Part shown: piece by piece, positions 35,736 through 46,361 of the stretch
Layout of the letters: every line of letters begins with the position of its first letter
Position numbering within the stretch: the stretch's first letter is position 1
NCBI RefSeq assembly: GCF_900184795.1
Contig: NZ_FXXN01000028.1
Location: 714,632 to 778,631 of the forward strand
Reading direction: 5' to 3'
From: Magnetospirillum sp. 15-1
GTDB lineage: Bacteria; Pseudomonadota; Alphaproteobacteria; Rhodospirillales; Magnetospirillaceae
DNA length: 64,000 bases
Made by a program: the position numbers and the translations under genes
Notes under the pieces: model-generated
Databases searched by the model: none
What the model was told of the DNA's origin: nothing
Seen by the model: the letters and a program-made list of their open reading frames with translations, nothing else

Positions 35736-36596
35736 ATGACGGCGGTTGTCACGGTGCTGTTCTTCGGGGTGGCCTACGGGATGATTCTCTATCTCATCTC
35801 GGTGGGCCTGTCGGTCACCATGGGATTGATGGGGTTCGTCAATCTCGCGCACGGCGTCTTCGCCATGCTGGGCGGCTATGCCGCCGTGACCTTGATGAAC
35901 CAAACGGGCATGTCGCTGTTCGCGGCGCTTCCCCTGGCCTGTCTGGCGGTCACCGTCATCGGTTTCGGCCTGGAGCGCACCCTGTATTCCCGTCTCTACG
36001 GGCGGTCGGAGCTGGATCAGGTCCTGTTTTCCATGGGGCTGATCCTGATTTCCATGGCCCTGGTCCGGCTGGTGTGGGGGCCGCAGGCCCAACCCGTCCA
36101 GTTGCCCGACTACCTGAAGGGCCAGTCGGTGATCGGCGGCATCGAACTGCCCACCTACCGCTTCGTGCTGGTGGCCTTCGGAGCCGCGGTGATCGTCGCC
36201 CTGTGGGTGGTCTTCGAGCGGACCCTGTTCGGGGCGCGCATCAGGGCGGCGGTGGACAACCGGGCCATGGCCCAGGCCATCGGCATCGACACCAGCCGGC
36301 TGTTCGCCGTCACCTTCGGCCTGGGCACCGGTCTGGCCGCCCTGGGCGGCGCGTTGGGCGCCGACGTGCTGGCCATCGCCCCCAACTACCCGCTCCACTA
36401 CATCGTCTACTTCATGGTGGTGGTGGCGGTGGGGGGGCTGGGCAGCGTTCGCGGCCCCTTCATCGCCGCGCTGTCCATCGGACTGGCCGACACCGCCTGC
36501 AAGTACCTGCTTCCCGAAATGGGCTCCGTCTTCATCTTCGCCTTCGTCTTCGCCCTGTTGCTGTGGCGGCCGAACGGCATCACCGGCAAGCGCTGA
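35736..36596 (+). CDS. livH: LivH-type ABC importer permease
   Basis: 286 residues from the ATG at 35736 (GGGGGGAGA upstream). About eight membrane helices, with the LivH hallmarks LMGFVNLAHGVFAMLGGY, RAAVDNRAMAQAIGID (the loop that meets the ATPase) and VAVGGLGSVRGPF. In aromatic catabolic clusters, Liv-type importers carry aromatic or other carboxylates rather than amino acids. No binding protein gene adjoins; candidates are at 51514, 57566 and 63826. Confidence 0.93.
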   Translation: MTAVVTVLFFGVAYGMILYLISVGLSVTMGLMGFVNLAHGVFAMLGGYAAVTLMNQTGMSLFAALPLACLAVTVIGFGLERTLYSRLYGRSELDQVLFSMGLILISMALVRLVWGPQAQPVQLPDYLKGQSVIGGIELPTYRFVLVAFGAAVIVALWVVFERTLFGARIRAAVDNRAMAQAIGIDTSRLFAVTFGLGTGLAALGGALGADVLAIAPNYPLHYIVYFMVVVAVGGLGSVRGPFIAALSIGLADTACKYLLPEMGSVFIFAFVFALLLWRPNGITGKR

Positions 36597-36605
36597 GGAG
36601 GCATC

Positions 36606-37607
36606 ATGTCCGACCGATCGAATGCCGCCGTTCTCCTCTGGCCCCAGACGGGTGCCTCGGGGATGAGGCGAGCCCTGTCGCTGCTGCCGTGGGTGGCCGC
36701 CTCGGCGATCCCGACCCTGGTCCCCGGCTATACGCCCCTGGCCAGTCAGATGGTGGTGATGATCCTGTTCGCCCTGTCGCTGGACCTGCTGGTCGGCTTT
36801 ACCGGGATCGTCACCCTGGGCCATGCCGCCCTGTTCGGCACCGGCGCCTATACCGCCGGCATCCTGGCGCTGCGGCTGACCAACGATCCCCTGATCACCG
36901 CCCTGTGCGGCATGGCGGCGGCGGCCCTGGTCGGGCTGGTGACCGGAAGCTGCATGCTGCGCACCAAGGGGCTGGCCTTCCTGGTGCTGTCCCTGGCGGC
37001 GGCCTTCATGCTGCACGAACTGGCCAACATGGCGAGCTCGGTGACCGGCGGCGACGACGGCCTGCAGGGCGTGAGCTTCTCGCCCCTGCTCGGCGTGTTC
37101 GAGTTCGATTTCAGGGGGCACACGGCGTTCTATTACAGTCTGGCCTGCCTGTTCGCCGCCTTTCTGCTGGTGCGCCGGGTGGTCAATTCCCCCTTCGGCT
37201 GGTCGCTGCGCGGCATCCGCGAGAATGACGGCCGCATGCGGGCCGTCGGCTGCCCCATCTATGCCCGCCGTCTGGCCGCCTATGTGATGTCCTCGGCCCT
37301 GGCCGGGCTGGCCGGAGCGTTGCAGGCGCAGACCACCCAGTTCGTGGCGCTCAATTCCCTCAGCCTGGAGCTGTCCGGCGACGTGCTGATCATGCTGATC
37401 CTGGGCGGTTCGGGGCGGCTGTACGGCGCCTTCGTGGGCGTGCCGCTGTTCATGTTCGCCCAGGACCTGCTGGCCAAGGAAGACCCGGCCAACTGGTATC
37501 TGGGCCAGGGACTGATCCTGATGGTGATGACCCTGTTCGTGCCGGGCGGCGTGCTGGGCCTGGCCGAGCGCATCCGGCGCAATCTGGGACGGGGAGGCCG
37601 GCGATGA
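36606..37607 (+). CDS. livM: LivM-type ABC importer permease
   Basis: 333 residues. An N-terminal cytoplasmic part is followed by about nine membrane helices with LivM signatures: LVGFTGIVTLGHAALFGTGAYTAG, RGIRENDGRMRAVGC and MLILGGSGRLYGAFVG. It pairs with LivH as the second permease. It starts 9 bases after livH and its end overlaps livG by 4 bases. Confidence 0.93.
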   Translation: MSDRSNAAVLLWPQTGASGMRRALSLLPWVAASAIPTLVPGYTPLASQMVVMILFALSLDLLVGFTGIVTLGHAALFGTGAYTAGILALRLTNDPLITALCGMAAAALVGLVTGSCMLRTKGLAFLVLSLAAAFMLHELANMASSVTGGDDGLQGVSFSPLLGVFEFDFRGHTAFYYSLACLFAAFLLVRRVVNSPFGWSLRGIRENDGRMRAVGCPIYARRLAAYVMSSALAGLAGALQAQTTQFVALNSLSLELSGDVLIMLILGGSGRLYGAFVGVPLFMFAQDLLAKEDPANWYLGQGLILMVMTLFVPGGVLGLAERIRRNLGRGGRR

Positions 37608-38357
37608 GCGGTTTGGCGCCTATTCTCGAGACGCGGAAGCTCACCCGCTTCTTCGGCTCGGTGCGGGTGACGGGCGACGTGGATTTCGCCCTCCATCCCG
37701 GCGAGCGCCGGGCGGTGATCGGCCCCAACGGGGCGGGCAAGACCACCTTCGTCAACCTACTGAGCGGCCGGCTGGCGCCCAGTTCGGGCCAAGTCCTGCT
37801 GGGCGGCGAGACCGTCACCGCCCTGGGCGAGGCCCAGCGGATCAAGCGGGGCATGGGGCGGACCTTCCAGATCACCTCGCTGTTTCCCAACCTGTCGGTG
37901 CGCAAGAACGTCTTTCTGGCGGTGGCCGAGCACGAGGGTGTCGCCTGGAGCCTGCTGCGGTCGGCGGCGTCCCACCGCGGCCAGTTCGAACGGGTGGACG
38001 AACTGGTGGAGCGGGTCGGTCTGGCCGACGTCGCCGAGGTCAAGGCCCAGGACCTGCCCTATGGGCGCCAAAGGCTGCTGGAGATCGCCGTGGCCCTGGC
38101 GCTGCGCCCCAAGGTGCTGCTGCTGGACGAGCCGGCGGCCGGCATTCCCACTTCGGAAAGCCACATCATCCTGACCATCCTCGACTCGCTGCCCAAGGAC
38201 ATCGCGGTGCTGCTGATCGACCACGACATGGATCTGGTCTTCCGCTTCGCCCACCGCATCACCGTCCTGGTCCAGGGCTCGATCATGGTCGAGGGCACGC
38301 CGGCCGAGATCGCCGCCGATGAACGAGTCCGCAAGATCTATCTGGGGGAGGGCGACC

Positions 38358-38371
<14 letters not shown>
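37604..38371 (+). CDS. livG: LivG-type ABC importer ATPase
   Basis: 255 residues with Walker A (GPNGAGKTT), Q-loop (RTFQITSLFPNLSV), a signature region reading LPYGRQRLLEIAVALAL, Walker B (VLLLDEPAAGI) and switch His (LLIDHDMD). The canonical LSYGxQ of LivG is PYGRQ here, which is normal in carboxylate-type Liv systems. It overlaps livM and livF, so the four transporter genes are tightly coupled. Confidence 0.93.
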
Positions 38372-39071
<700 letters not shown>

Positions 39072-39087
39072 GCGAGGGGCAACCAGC

Positions 39088-39891
39088 ATGTGGGACATCA
39101 TCGTTCACGTGGACGAGCCGGGCCCGAGCGAGGCAAGGCTCGCCGTCGCCGGCACCATCGCCGGGCATTTCGATGCGCGGCTGACGGCCCTGTTCGCCAG
39201 GAGCAGCATCAATTACTTCGACGTCACCGCCTGCTTTCCCGGCGATTACGTGCTGTCGTCGTCCAACGACGCGCGTGCCCTGTTCGAGCGAAAATACGGT
39301 GATCACGGCCGCTGGATGGAACTTCTGCACGGCGAGCCGAACTTCCTGCTGCAGGAAATCGCCTTCTGCGCCCGCTATTCCAACCTGATCGTCCTGGGGC
39401 AGCCGGGCGAAGGCCTGCACATGCCCGACACCCTGGTGGAAAGGGTCATCCTGCATTCGGGGACGCCGGTGATGGTGGTTCCCAGCCATGGCCGCTTCGA
39501 GAGCGTCGGCGAGCACATCATCGTCGGCTGGAACGCGTCCCGCGAATGCGCCCGTGCCGTCCATGACGCCCTTCCCCTGCTGCGCCGGGCCGCCTCGGTC
39601 ACCCTGGCGGTGATGAATTCCGCCATCCGCCCCGACGGCCGCCGGTCGTCGGACGACCTGCCGGCGGTGGGCGTCCTCGACCACTTGGCCGCCAACGGCG
39701 TGGAGGCGCGCCTCGAGCATCTGCGCGGCGAAGAGGTGGGGGTGATGGACCTGCTGCTGTCGCGGGCCGCCGATATCGGCGCCGATCTTCTGGTCATGGG
39801 GGCCAGCACCCATGGCCCCTTCTCATCCTTCGGCCCGGGGTTCCGTCATGTGCTGGGGCACATGACGCTGCCCGTGCTGTTTTCCCACTAA
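39088..39891 (+). CDS. Tandem universal stress protein (UspA) domain protein
   Basis: 267 residues from the ATG at 39088. It has two UspA-like halves: the first opens with WDIIVHVDEPGPSEARLAVAGTIA, and the second carries HIIVGWNASRECARAVHDALPLL and ends in ADLLVMGASTHGPFSSFGPGFRHVLGHMTLPVLFSH. The G-2x-G-9x-G(S/T) nucleotide motif is only partly kept. Tandem Usp proteins bind nucleotides or respond to starvation. Its place inside the catabolic operon is unusual but seen in other Liv-type clusters. Confidence 0.85.
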   Translation: MWDIIVHVDEPGPSEARLAVAGTIAGHFDARLTALFARSSINYFDVTACFPGDYVLSSSNDARALFERKYGDHGRWMELLHGEPNFLLQEIAFCARYSNLIVLGQPGEGLHMPDTLVERVILHSGTPVMVVPSHGRFESVGEHIIVGWNASRECARAVHDALPLLRRAASVTLAVMNSAIRPDGRRSSDDLPAVGVLDHLAANGVEARLEHLRGEEVGVMDLLLSRAADIGADLLVMGASTHGPFSSFGPGFRHVLGHMTLPVLFSH

Positions 39892-39911
39892 CCGGCCCTG
39901 GAGGCTTCCTC

Positions 39912-41165
39912 ATGAAATACAACAGACCGCATGCCACCGCGTCCTGGGGGACGATGGCCAAGGATTGGGAAAAGGGCGTCGACTATCCGCGCCTGATCTC
40001 GGACCGCTTCGACCGGGCCCAGGCGGCGGTCAAGGCCGCCGGCCTGGGGGCCGTGCTGTGCTTCAACGTCGACAACGTCCGCTACATCACCGGCACCCAT
40101 ATCGGCGAATGGGTCAGGGACAAGTTCGACCGCTATGCGCTGTGCCCCGCCGAAGGCCCCGCCTATCTGTGGGACCCGGCGCCGCCGGCCAAGCGCATCA
40201 GCTCGCCCTGGATCGCCGACCGGGTGGCAGCCCCCATCAGCAACATGCAGGGGGCATTGCCGCCCAAGGTGGGCGCCCAAGGTGATTTCGCCAAGCAGAT
40301 CAAGGCGATGATGGCCCATTACGGCATCGCGGGTAAGCCGCTGGGCATCGACCTGTTGGAACTGCCCATGCTGCGCGCCCTGGAGGCCGAGGGCATCGAG
40401 GTGGTGGACGGCCAGCAGGCCATGCTGGACGCCCGCGAGATCAAGACCCCCGACGAGATCGAACTGCTGAAGGTCGCCGCCGGCATGGTGGACGCCACCT
40501 ATTACGACATCTGCAAGGCCATCCGTCCCGGTGTGCGCGAGAACGAACTGGTGGCCATCGCCAACGACCGGCTCTACCGCCTGGGCTCCGAGCGGGTGGA
40601 GTGCATCAACTCGGTGGCGGGACCGCGCGGCACGCCGCATTCCCACACCTTCTCGGACCGCATCATCCAGCCGGGCGACATGGTCTATCTGGATATCATG
40701 CATTCCTTCAACGGCTATCGGACCTGTTACTACCGCACCTTCGTCTGCGGCGAGCCCAACCAGCATCAGGTCGAGGCCTACGAGACCGCCTCCAAGTGGA
40801 TCAGCGCCTCCATCGACGCCATCCGTCCCGGCGCCACGGTGGAGGAGGTGGCCTCGGTGTGGCCGGCCGCCGAGGAATTCGGCTACCGCAACGAGGAGGA
40901 GGCCTTCCTGCTGCAATACGGCCACGGCATCGGCCTCAGCCTGTGGGAGCGCCCCATCATCAGCCGCCGCTTCAAGGGCCAGAACACCGTGCTGAAGGAA
41001 GGCATGGTGTTCGCGGTGGAGACCTGGAAGGGCGCCGCCGACGGTTCCGGCGCGGCGCGCATCGAGGAAGAGGTGGTGGTGACCAAGACCGGCTGCGAGG
41101 TCATCACCAACTTTCCGTCGCACCGCCTGATCTCCTGCGGCCTGCCCGGCTGCGACGTGTTCTGA
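39912..41165 (+). CDS. M24 peptidase/creatinase-family protein with altered metal site
   Basis: 417 residues. The N-terminal domain is creatinase-like ([22 protein letters not shown]), followed by a pita-bread fold from about 170 ([37 protein letters not shown]). Of the five metal ligands of M24 metalloenzymes, the first Asp (MVYLDIMHS), the His (QYGHGIG) and two Glu (FAVETW, IEEEVVV) can be placed. The second Asp, expected in GYxxDxxRT, is replaced (GYRTCYYRT). The protein may be metal-poor, like creatinase, and cleave a C-N bond or act non-peptidically. It lies between the Usp and aldehyde dehydrogenase genes. Confidence 0.82.
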   Translation: MKYNRPHATASWGTMAKDWEKGVDYPRLISDRFDRAQAAVKAAGLGAVLCFNVDNVRYITGTHIGEWVRDKFDRYALCPAEGPAYLWDPAPPAKRISSPWIADRVAAPISNMQGALPPKVGAQGDFAKQIKAMMAHYGIAGKPLGIDLLELPMLRALEAEGIEVVDGQQAMLDAREIKTPDEIELLKVAAGMVDATYYDICKAIRPGVRENELVAIANDRLYRLGSERVECINSVAGPRGTPHSHTFSDRIIQPGDMVYLDIMHSFNGYRTCYYRTFVCGEPNQHQVEAYETASKWISASIDAIRPGATVEEVASVWPAAEEFGYRNEEEAFLLQYGHGIGLSLWERPIISRRFKGQNTVLKEGMVFAVETWKGAADGSGAARIEEEVVVTKTGCEVITNFPSHRLISCGLPGCDVF

Positions 41166-41176
41166 GGGGGCATGAG

Positions 41177-42634
41177 ATGAAACTCGGGGATAGCAGCCTT
41201 TTCCGCGGCCAATGCCACGTAGGCGGCCATTGGTGCGACGCCGACGGCGGCGAGGTCATCGAGGTCCGCAACCCGTCCACCGGCGAGCGCCTCGGCTCGG
41301 TCCCCAAGATGGGGGCGGCCGAGACCCACCGGGCGATCCAGGCGGCCAATGCCGCCTGGCCGGCCTGGCGGGCGCTGACCGCCAAGGAGCGGGCCCGCCT
41401 CCTCAGACGCTGGTACGATCTGATGGTGGAGAACCAGGAGGACCTGGCCGTCATTCTGACCTCGGAACAGGGCAAGCCCCTGGCCGAGGCCAAAGGGGAG
41501 ATCCTTTACGGCGCCTCCTTCGTCGAATGGTTCGCCGAGGAGGCCAAGCGGGTCTATGGCGAGACCATTCCCGCCCACGCCGCCGACAAGCGCATCGTGG
41601 TGGTCAAGGAGCCTATCGGCGTGGTGGCGGCCATCACGCCCTGGAACTTCCCCAACGCCATGATCACCCGCAAGGCCGGCGCCGCCCTGGCGGCCGGTTG
41701 CCCGGTGGTGCTCAAACCCGCCAGCCAGACCCCGTATTCCGCCCTGGCCCTGGCCGTCCTGGCCGAGCGGGCGGGGATTCCCAAGGGTATCTTCAGCGTG
41801 GTGACCGGTTCGGCGTCCGCCATCGGCGGCGAGATGACCGCCAATCCGGTGGTGCGCAAGCTGACCTTCACCGGCTCCACCGAGATCGGTAAGCTGCTGA
41901 TGGCCCAGTGTGCCGCGACGGTCAAGAAGACCTCCATGGAACTGGGCGGCAACGCGCCGTTCATCGTCTTCGACGACGCCGACCTGGATGCGGCGGTGAA
42001 GGGCGTCATGGCATCCAAGTACCGCAATACCGGCCAGACTTGCGTCTGCGTCAACCGCATCCTGGTGCAGGACCGCGTCTATGACGATTTCGCCTTCCGC
42101 CTCAAGAACGCGGTGGCCGCCCTCAAGGTGGCCGACGGTTTCGCCGATGGGGCCGAGCAGGGGCCGCTGATCGACGAGGCGGCGGTCGCCAAGGTGGAGG
42201 CTCATATCGAGGATGCGCTCTCCAAGGGTGCCCGTCTGGTGGCCGGCGGCAAGCGGCACGTGCGCGGCGGCACCTTCTTCGAGCCGACCATCCTGGCCGA
42301 CGTCACCCCCGCCATGGCCGTAGCGCGCGAGGAAACCTTCGGCCCCGTGGCGCCGCTGTTCCGCTTCAAGACTGAGGCCGAGGCCATCCGCATGGCCAAC
42401 GACACCGAGTTCGGGCTGGCCTCTTACTTCTACACCCGCGATATCGGCCGGGTGTGGCGGGTGGCCGAGGCGCTGGAATACGGCATGGTCGGCATCAACG
42501 AGGGGCTGATCTCCACCGAGGTGGCCCCCTTCGGCGGCGTCAAGGAATCCGGCCTGGGCCGCGAGGGCTCCAGGCACGGCATCGAGGACTATCTGGAGAT
42601 CAAGTATCTCTGCATGGGCGGAATCGGAGGCTAA
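41177..42634 (+). CDS. NAD(P)-dependent succinate-semialdehyde-type aldehyde dehydrogenase
   Basis: 485 residues from the ATG at 41177. The class signatures are intact: [34 protein letters not shown], the catalytic Glu in [18 protein letters not shown] and the catalytic Cys in [11 protein letters not shown] (about residue 288). Length and the [22 protein letters not shown] / [15 protein letters not shown] ending place it with GabD/SSADH-like enzymes. It would oxidise an aliphatic semialdehyde produced in the pathway to an acid. It is 11 bases after the M24 gene and 4 bases before cobW. Confidence 0.92.
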   Translation: MKLGDSSLFRGQCHVGGHWCDADGGEVIEVRNPSTGERLGSVPKMGAAETHRAIQAANAAWPAWRALTAKERARLLRRWYDLMVENQEDLAVILTSEQGKPLAEAKGEILYGASFVEWFAEEAKRVYGETIPAHAADKRIVVVKEPIGVVAAITPWNFPNAMITRKAGAALAAGCPVVLKPASQTPYSALALAVLAERAGIPKGIFSVVTGSASAIGGEMTANPVVRKLTFTGSTEIGKLLMAQCAATVKKTSMELGGNAPFIVFDDADLDAAVKGVMASKYRNTGQTCVCVNRILVQDRVYDDFAFRLKNAVAALKVADGFADGAEQGPLIDEAAVAKVEAHIEDALSKGARLVAGGKRHVRGGTFFEPTILADVTPAMAVAREETFGPVAPLFRFKTEAEAIRMANDTEFGLASYFYTRDIGRVWRVAEALEYGMVGINEGLISTEVAPFGGVKESGLGREGSRHGIEDYLEIKYLCMGGIGG

Positions 42635-42638
42635 AGCC

Positions 42639-43610
42639 ATGGACCGGCGCATCCCCGTCACCGTTCTGACCGGCTATCTCGGCAGTGGCAAGACCACCTT
42701 GCTCAACCGCCTGCTCAAGGGGCCGGCGGGGGCCGGCACCGCGGTCATCGTCAACGAGTTCGGCGATATCGGCCTGGACCATGACCTGATCGTCCACTCG
42801 GACGATGCCGTGGTGCTGCTGGCCAACGGCTGCCTGTGCTGCGCGGTGAAGGGCGATCTGGTCAAGACCCTGCGGGAACTGTGCTTCCGCCCCGGAGCGG
42901 GGATCGCCCGCGTCGCCATCGAATGCAGCGGGCTGGCCGATCCCAGTTCGGTGATCCAGGTGATCCTCGCCGATCCGGTGGTATCGGCCCGCTATGTGCT
43001 GGGCTCGGTGGTCTGCACCGTCGACGCGGTCAACGGCCCGGCCACCCTGGCGGCCCATCCCGAAAGCGCCCGGCAGGTCTCTCTGGCTGACCGGATCGTG
43101 CTGACCAAGCTGGACCTTGCCCCCGACGCGGAGGACGGCCTGCGCCACTGCTTGGCCGACGTCAATCCGGCGGTGGCGGTCATTCTGCCCGACCAGTGCG
43201 ATCTTTCCGAACTGTCGGTCGAACTGCCGGGGCGGGTGTTCGAGACGGAAAGCGGGGCGCACAGCCACGGCATCCAATCATTCTCCATGGTGCGGGACGA
43301 GCCCATGGCGGCGGATACGCTGGACCTGCTGCTGCGGGCCATCCGGGACAACCTCGGCCCCGGTTTGCTGCGGGTGAAGGGGCTGCTCAACATCGAGGGC
43401 GAGCCCGAACGGCCGGTGGTTCTCCAGGGAGCCCAGGCCGTCCTGCACGACCTCATCCATTTGGACTCCTGGCCCGGCGAGGACCGCCGCAGCCGCATCG
43501 TCTTCATCACCCAAGGGATCGGCCGCCACGTGGTCGACGAGATCGTGACGCTGGTCGAGGGCATGGCCGCCCGCGACCGGCTGCGCAAGGCCGCCCAGGG
43601 TCACTGCTAG
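42639..43610 (+). CDS. CobW/COG0523-family metallochaperone GTPase
   Basis: 323 residues. G1 is GYLGSGKTT, the metal-binding CXCC motif is GCLCCAVKGDL (about 67), G3-type IECSGLADP and G4 TKLD follow, and the CobW C-terminal domain is present (LLRVKGLLNIEGEPERPVVLQGAQAVLHD). The family delivers Zn, Co or Fe to client enzymes. Placed inside a catabolic operon, it may load the metal of a nearby enzyme such as the cupin or the nitrile-hydratase-like chemistry seen in other clusters; the client is not clear here. Confidence 0.88.
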   Translation: MDRRIPVTVLTGYLGSGKTTLLNRLLKGPAGAGTAVIVNEFGDIGLDHDLIVHSDDAVVLLANGCLCCAVKGDLVKTLRELCFRPGAGIARVAIECSGLADPSSVIQVILADPVVSARYVLGSVVCTVDAVNGPATLAAHPESARQVSLADRIVLTKLDLAPDAEDGLRHCLADVNPAVAVILPDQCDLSELSVELPGRVFETESGAHSHGIQSFSMVRDEPMAADTLDLLLRAIRDNLGPGLLRVKGLLNIEGEPERPVVLQGAQAVLHDLIHLDSWPGEDRRSRIVFITQGIGRHVVDEIVTLVEGMAARDRLRKAAQGHC

Positions 43611-43622
43611 GGAATAAACGTG

Positions 43623-45815
43623 ATGGCACAGATGATTGATCTTACCCAGAACGCTCCGTGGCGCGAACTGCGCTCCACGCCCGAGGACTGGGCGGCGCTG
43701 GGCCGCGAGGAACTGCTCGGCATGCTGGGCCACCTGCATGTGATCCGCGCCTTCGAGGAGACGGTGCTGCAATTGGAGGGAGAAGGGCTGGTCCACGGCC
43801 CGGCCCATTCCAGCATCGGCCAGGAAGGCGGCGCGGTGGGCGTCTGCTCCGTGCTGAACGCCTCGGACCTCATCACCGGTTCCCATCGGGGGCATCACCA
43901 GTTCCTGGCCAAGGGCCTGCGCTACCTGGAGCGGCCGGGCGCCGACCTGTCCAGTGATCCGCTGTCGGGCGAGGTGATGAACTTCCTGCACCGCTCGCTG
44001 GCCGAGATCATGGGGCTCGCCATCGGCTTCTGCAAAGGGCGCGGCGGCTCCATGCACCTGCGCTGGGCCGAGGCCGGGGCGCAGGGCACCAACGCCATCG
44101 TCGGCGGCGGCGTGCCGCTGGCCGCCGGTCTGGCCTGGGCCAAGCGGCGCCAGGGCAGGGGCGACGTGGTGTTCAGCTTCTTCGGCGACGGCGCCGCCAA
44201 TATCGGCGCGGTGCCGGAAGCCATGAACCTGGCCGCCCTGTGGCGGCTGCCCATCTGCTTCTTCATCGAGAACAACGCCTATGCCGTCTCCACCACCTTG
44301 GAGGAAGCGACGCGCGAGCCGCGCCTGTCGTCGCGCGGTCCGGCCGTCGGCATCCCGTCGTTCCGGGTGGACGGCATGGACCCGGTGGCGGTGCGCCTCG
44401 CCACCGAGGCGGCGCTCAAGATCATGCGGAGCGGCGAGGGGCCGACGGTGATCGAGGCCGACGTCTACCGCTACTTCCACCACAGCGGCGGCCTGCCGGG
44501 CAGCGCCTTCGGCTATCGCCCCAAGGACGAGGAGGCGGCGTGGCGCCGGCGCGATCCCCTGGCCCACGTGGCGGCGGGGATGATCGAACGCAAGTGGTTG
44601 ACCGAGGACGAGGATCAGGCCATCCGCGCCAATGCCCAGACGGCCATGAGCCATGCGGCGTCGCGCCTGACCGAGCCGGACGGCAACAAGCGCCGCATCG
44701 TCCCGGCGCTGTGGCCCAAGCCGGAATTCCGCGACCACGGGCTGCGCGGCGACCTGTCCGAATTCGCCGGAGCGCGCTTCGAGGAACTGGAAACCGCCAG
44801 CGGGCCGGTGGGCGAGGTCAAGTTCATCGATTCGGTTGCCGCCGTCATGACCCGGCGCATGGAGACCGACGAGCGCATCGTCATCCTGGGCGAGGACATC
44901 CACCGTCTGAAGGGCGGCACCAACGGTGCCACCAAGGGCATGTTCGACCGCTTTCCCGGCCGCATCGTTCCCACCCCCATCTCCGAACAGGGCTTCGTCG
45001 GCGTGGGCGGCGGCATCGCCATGGATGGAACCTACCGGCCGGTGGTCGAGCTGATGTACGCCGATTTCGCCCTGGTGGCCGCCGACCAGTTGTTCAACCA
45101 GATCGCCAAGGCGCGGCATATGTTCGGCGGCGACGCCCCCATGCCGCTGGTGCTGCGCAGCAAGTGCGCCATCGGCACCGGCTACGGCTCGCAGCATTCC
45201 ATGGACCCCGCCGGGCTTTATGCCGCCTGGCCGGGCTGGCGCATCGTGGCGCCGTCGACGCCCTTCGACTATGTGGGCCTGATGAACAGCGCGCTGCGCT
45301 GCGACGACCCGGTGCTGGTGATCGAGCATGTGGGGCTCTACAACTCCAGTGGCCCGGGGCCGTCGGAGGATTTCGACTACTGCATCCCGCTCGGCAAGGC
45401 CAAGGTGGTGCGCCCCGGCTCGCGGCTCACCGTGCTCACCTATCTGGCCATGACGCCGCTGGCGGTGAAGGTGGCCGACGAGGCGGGGCTGGATATCGAG
45501 GTGATCGACCTGCGTTCGCTCGACCGCGCCGGTCTGGACTGGGAGACCATCGGCGCCTCCATCCGCAAGACCAACAACGTGGTGGTGCTGGAGCAGGGCG
45601 GGCAGACCGTCTCCTACGGTGCCATGCTGACCGACGAGATTCAGCGCCGCTTCTTCGACTGGCTGGACGCCCCGGTCGGCCGCATCCACGGCGGTGAATC
45701 GTCGCCCTCGGTGTCCAAGGTGCTGGAGCGGGCCGCCTATGTGGGCGAGGAGGAAATCCGCGAGGGCTTCGCCCGCGCCCTGGCCGAGACCGGCCTCAAG
45801 CTGGCGGCGGAATAG
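43623..45815 (+). CDS. TPP-dependent dehydrogenase E1 component, alpha and beta subunits fused
   Basis: 730 residues from the ATG at 43623, with AGGGA upstream. The first ~370 residues are an E1-alpha: GPAHSSIGQEGGAVG, RGGSMHLRW and the TPP motif FFGDGAANIGAVPEAMNLAALWRLPICFFIENNAY. The rest is an E1-beta: VILGEDIHRLKGGTNGATKGMFDRFPGRIVPTPISEQGFVG, ending in a transketolase C-domain. Such E1s decarboxylate a 2-oxoacid or cleave a diketone and pass the acyl group to an E2. In the anaerobic resorcinol pathway, hydroxybenzoquinone is cleaved by an enzyme set of this type; that role here is inference from the neighbouring Mo enzyme. Confidence 0.92.
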   Translation: MAQMIDLTQNAPWRELRSTPEDWAALGREELLGMLGHLHVIRAFEETVLQLEGEGLVHGPAHSSIGQEGGAVGVCSVLNASDLITGSHRGHHQFLAKGLRYLERPGADLSSDPLSGEVMNFLHRSLAEIMGLAIGFCKGRGGSMHLRWAEAGAQGTNAIVGGGVPLAAGLAWAKRRQGRGDVVFSFFGDGAANIGAVPEAMNLAALWRLPICFFIENNAYAVSTTLEEATREPRLSSRGPAVGIPSFRVDGMDPVAVRLATEAALKIMRSGEGPTVIEADVYRYFHHSGGLPGSAFGYRPKDEEAAWRRRDPLAHVAAGMIERKWLTEDEDQAIRANAQTAMSHAASRLTEPDGNKRRIVPALWPKPEFRDHGLRGDLSEFAGARFEELETASGPVGEVKFIDSVAAVMTRRMETDERIVILGEDIHRLKGGTNGATKGMFDRFPGRIVPTPISEQGFVGVGGGIAMDGTYRPVVELMYADFALVAADQLFNQIAKARHMFGGDAPMPLVLRSKCAIGTGYGSQHSMDPAGLYAAWPGWRIVAPSTPFDYVGLMNSALRCDDPVLVIEHVGLYNSSGPGPSEDFDYCIPLGKAKVVRPGSRLTVLTYLAMTPLAVKVADEAGLDIEVIDLRSLDRAGLDWETIGASIRKTNNVVVLEQGGQTVSYGAMLTDEIQRRFFDWLDAPVGRIHGGESSPSVSKVLERAAYVGEEEIREGFARALAETGLKLAAE

Positions 45816-46352
45816 ATGGGGGGCTCGGGCCTGCCCGGCCTTCGGGGCACCGACCATATGGGCTTCACCGTCCCCGACCTGGACGAGGCGGTGACGTTCT
45901 TCGTCGACGTCATCGGCTGCGAGCCGTTCTACGAACTCGGGCCGTTCCAGGCCGAGGACGACTGGATGGCCACCCACCTCGATGTCCATCCCCGGACGGT
46001 GATGCGGCGCCTCAAGTTCCTGCGCTGCCGCCATGGCTCCAACTTCGAGCTGTTCGAGTACGAGGCCCCGGACCAGAAGCGGACCCAGCCCCGCAACAGC
46101 GACGTGGGCGGCCATCATCTGGCCTTCTACGTGGACGACATGGATCGTGCGGTGGCCTATCTGCGGTCCAAGGGCGTACGCGTCCTGGGCGAGCCGACGG
46201 TCAGGACCGGCGGTCCCAATGGCGGCCAGACCTGGGTCTACTTCCTGTCTCCCTGGGGCATGCAGCTTGAACTGGTGAGCTTCCCCGACGGCAAGGGCTA
46301 TGAGCGCGAGACCAGTGCGCGCCTGTGGCACCCCGCCTTTCCCGCGAATTGA
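45816..46352 (+). CDS. VOC (glyoxalase/bleomycin-resistance) family protein
   Basis: 178 residues; its start abuts the E1 stop. Two betaalphabetabetabeta units are visible: LRGTDHMGFTVPDLDEAVTFFVDVIGCEPFYELGP and VGGHHLAFYVDDMDRAVAYLRSKGVRVLG. Candidate metal ligands are His in TDHMGF, Glu in FELFEYE, His in GGHHLAF and Glu in MQLELV, the usual H-E-H-E set. The family includes dioxygenases, epimerases and lyases. Its position between E1 and E2 suggests that it acts on the same intermediate, for example as an isomerase or hydrolase of a diketone. Confidence 0.85.
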   Translation: MGGSGLPGLRGTDHMGFTVPDLDEAVTFFVDVIGCEPFYELGPFQAEDDWMATHLDVHPRTVMRRLKFLRCRHGSNFELFEYEAPDQKRTQPRNSDVGGHHLAFYVDDMDRAVAYLRSKGVRVLGEPTVRTGGPNGGQTWVYFLSPWGMQLELVSFPDGKGYERETSARLWHPAFPAN

Positions 46353-46361
46353 GGAGCCGTC

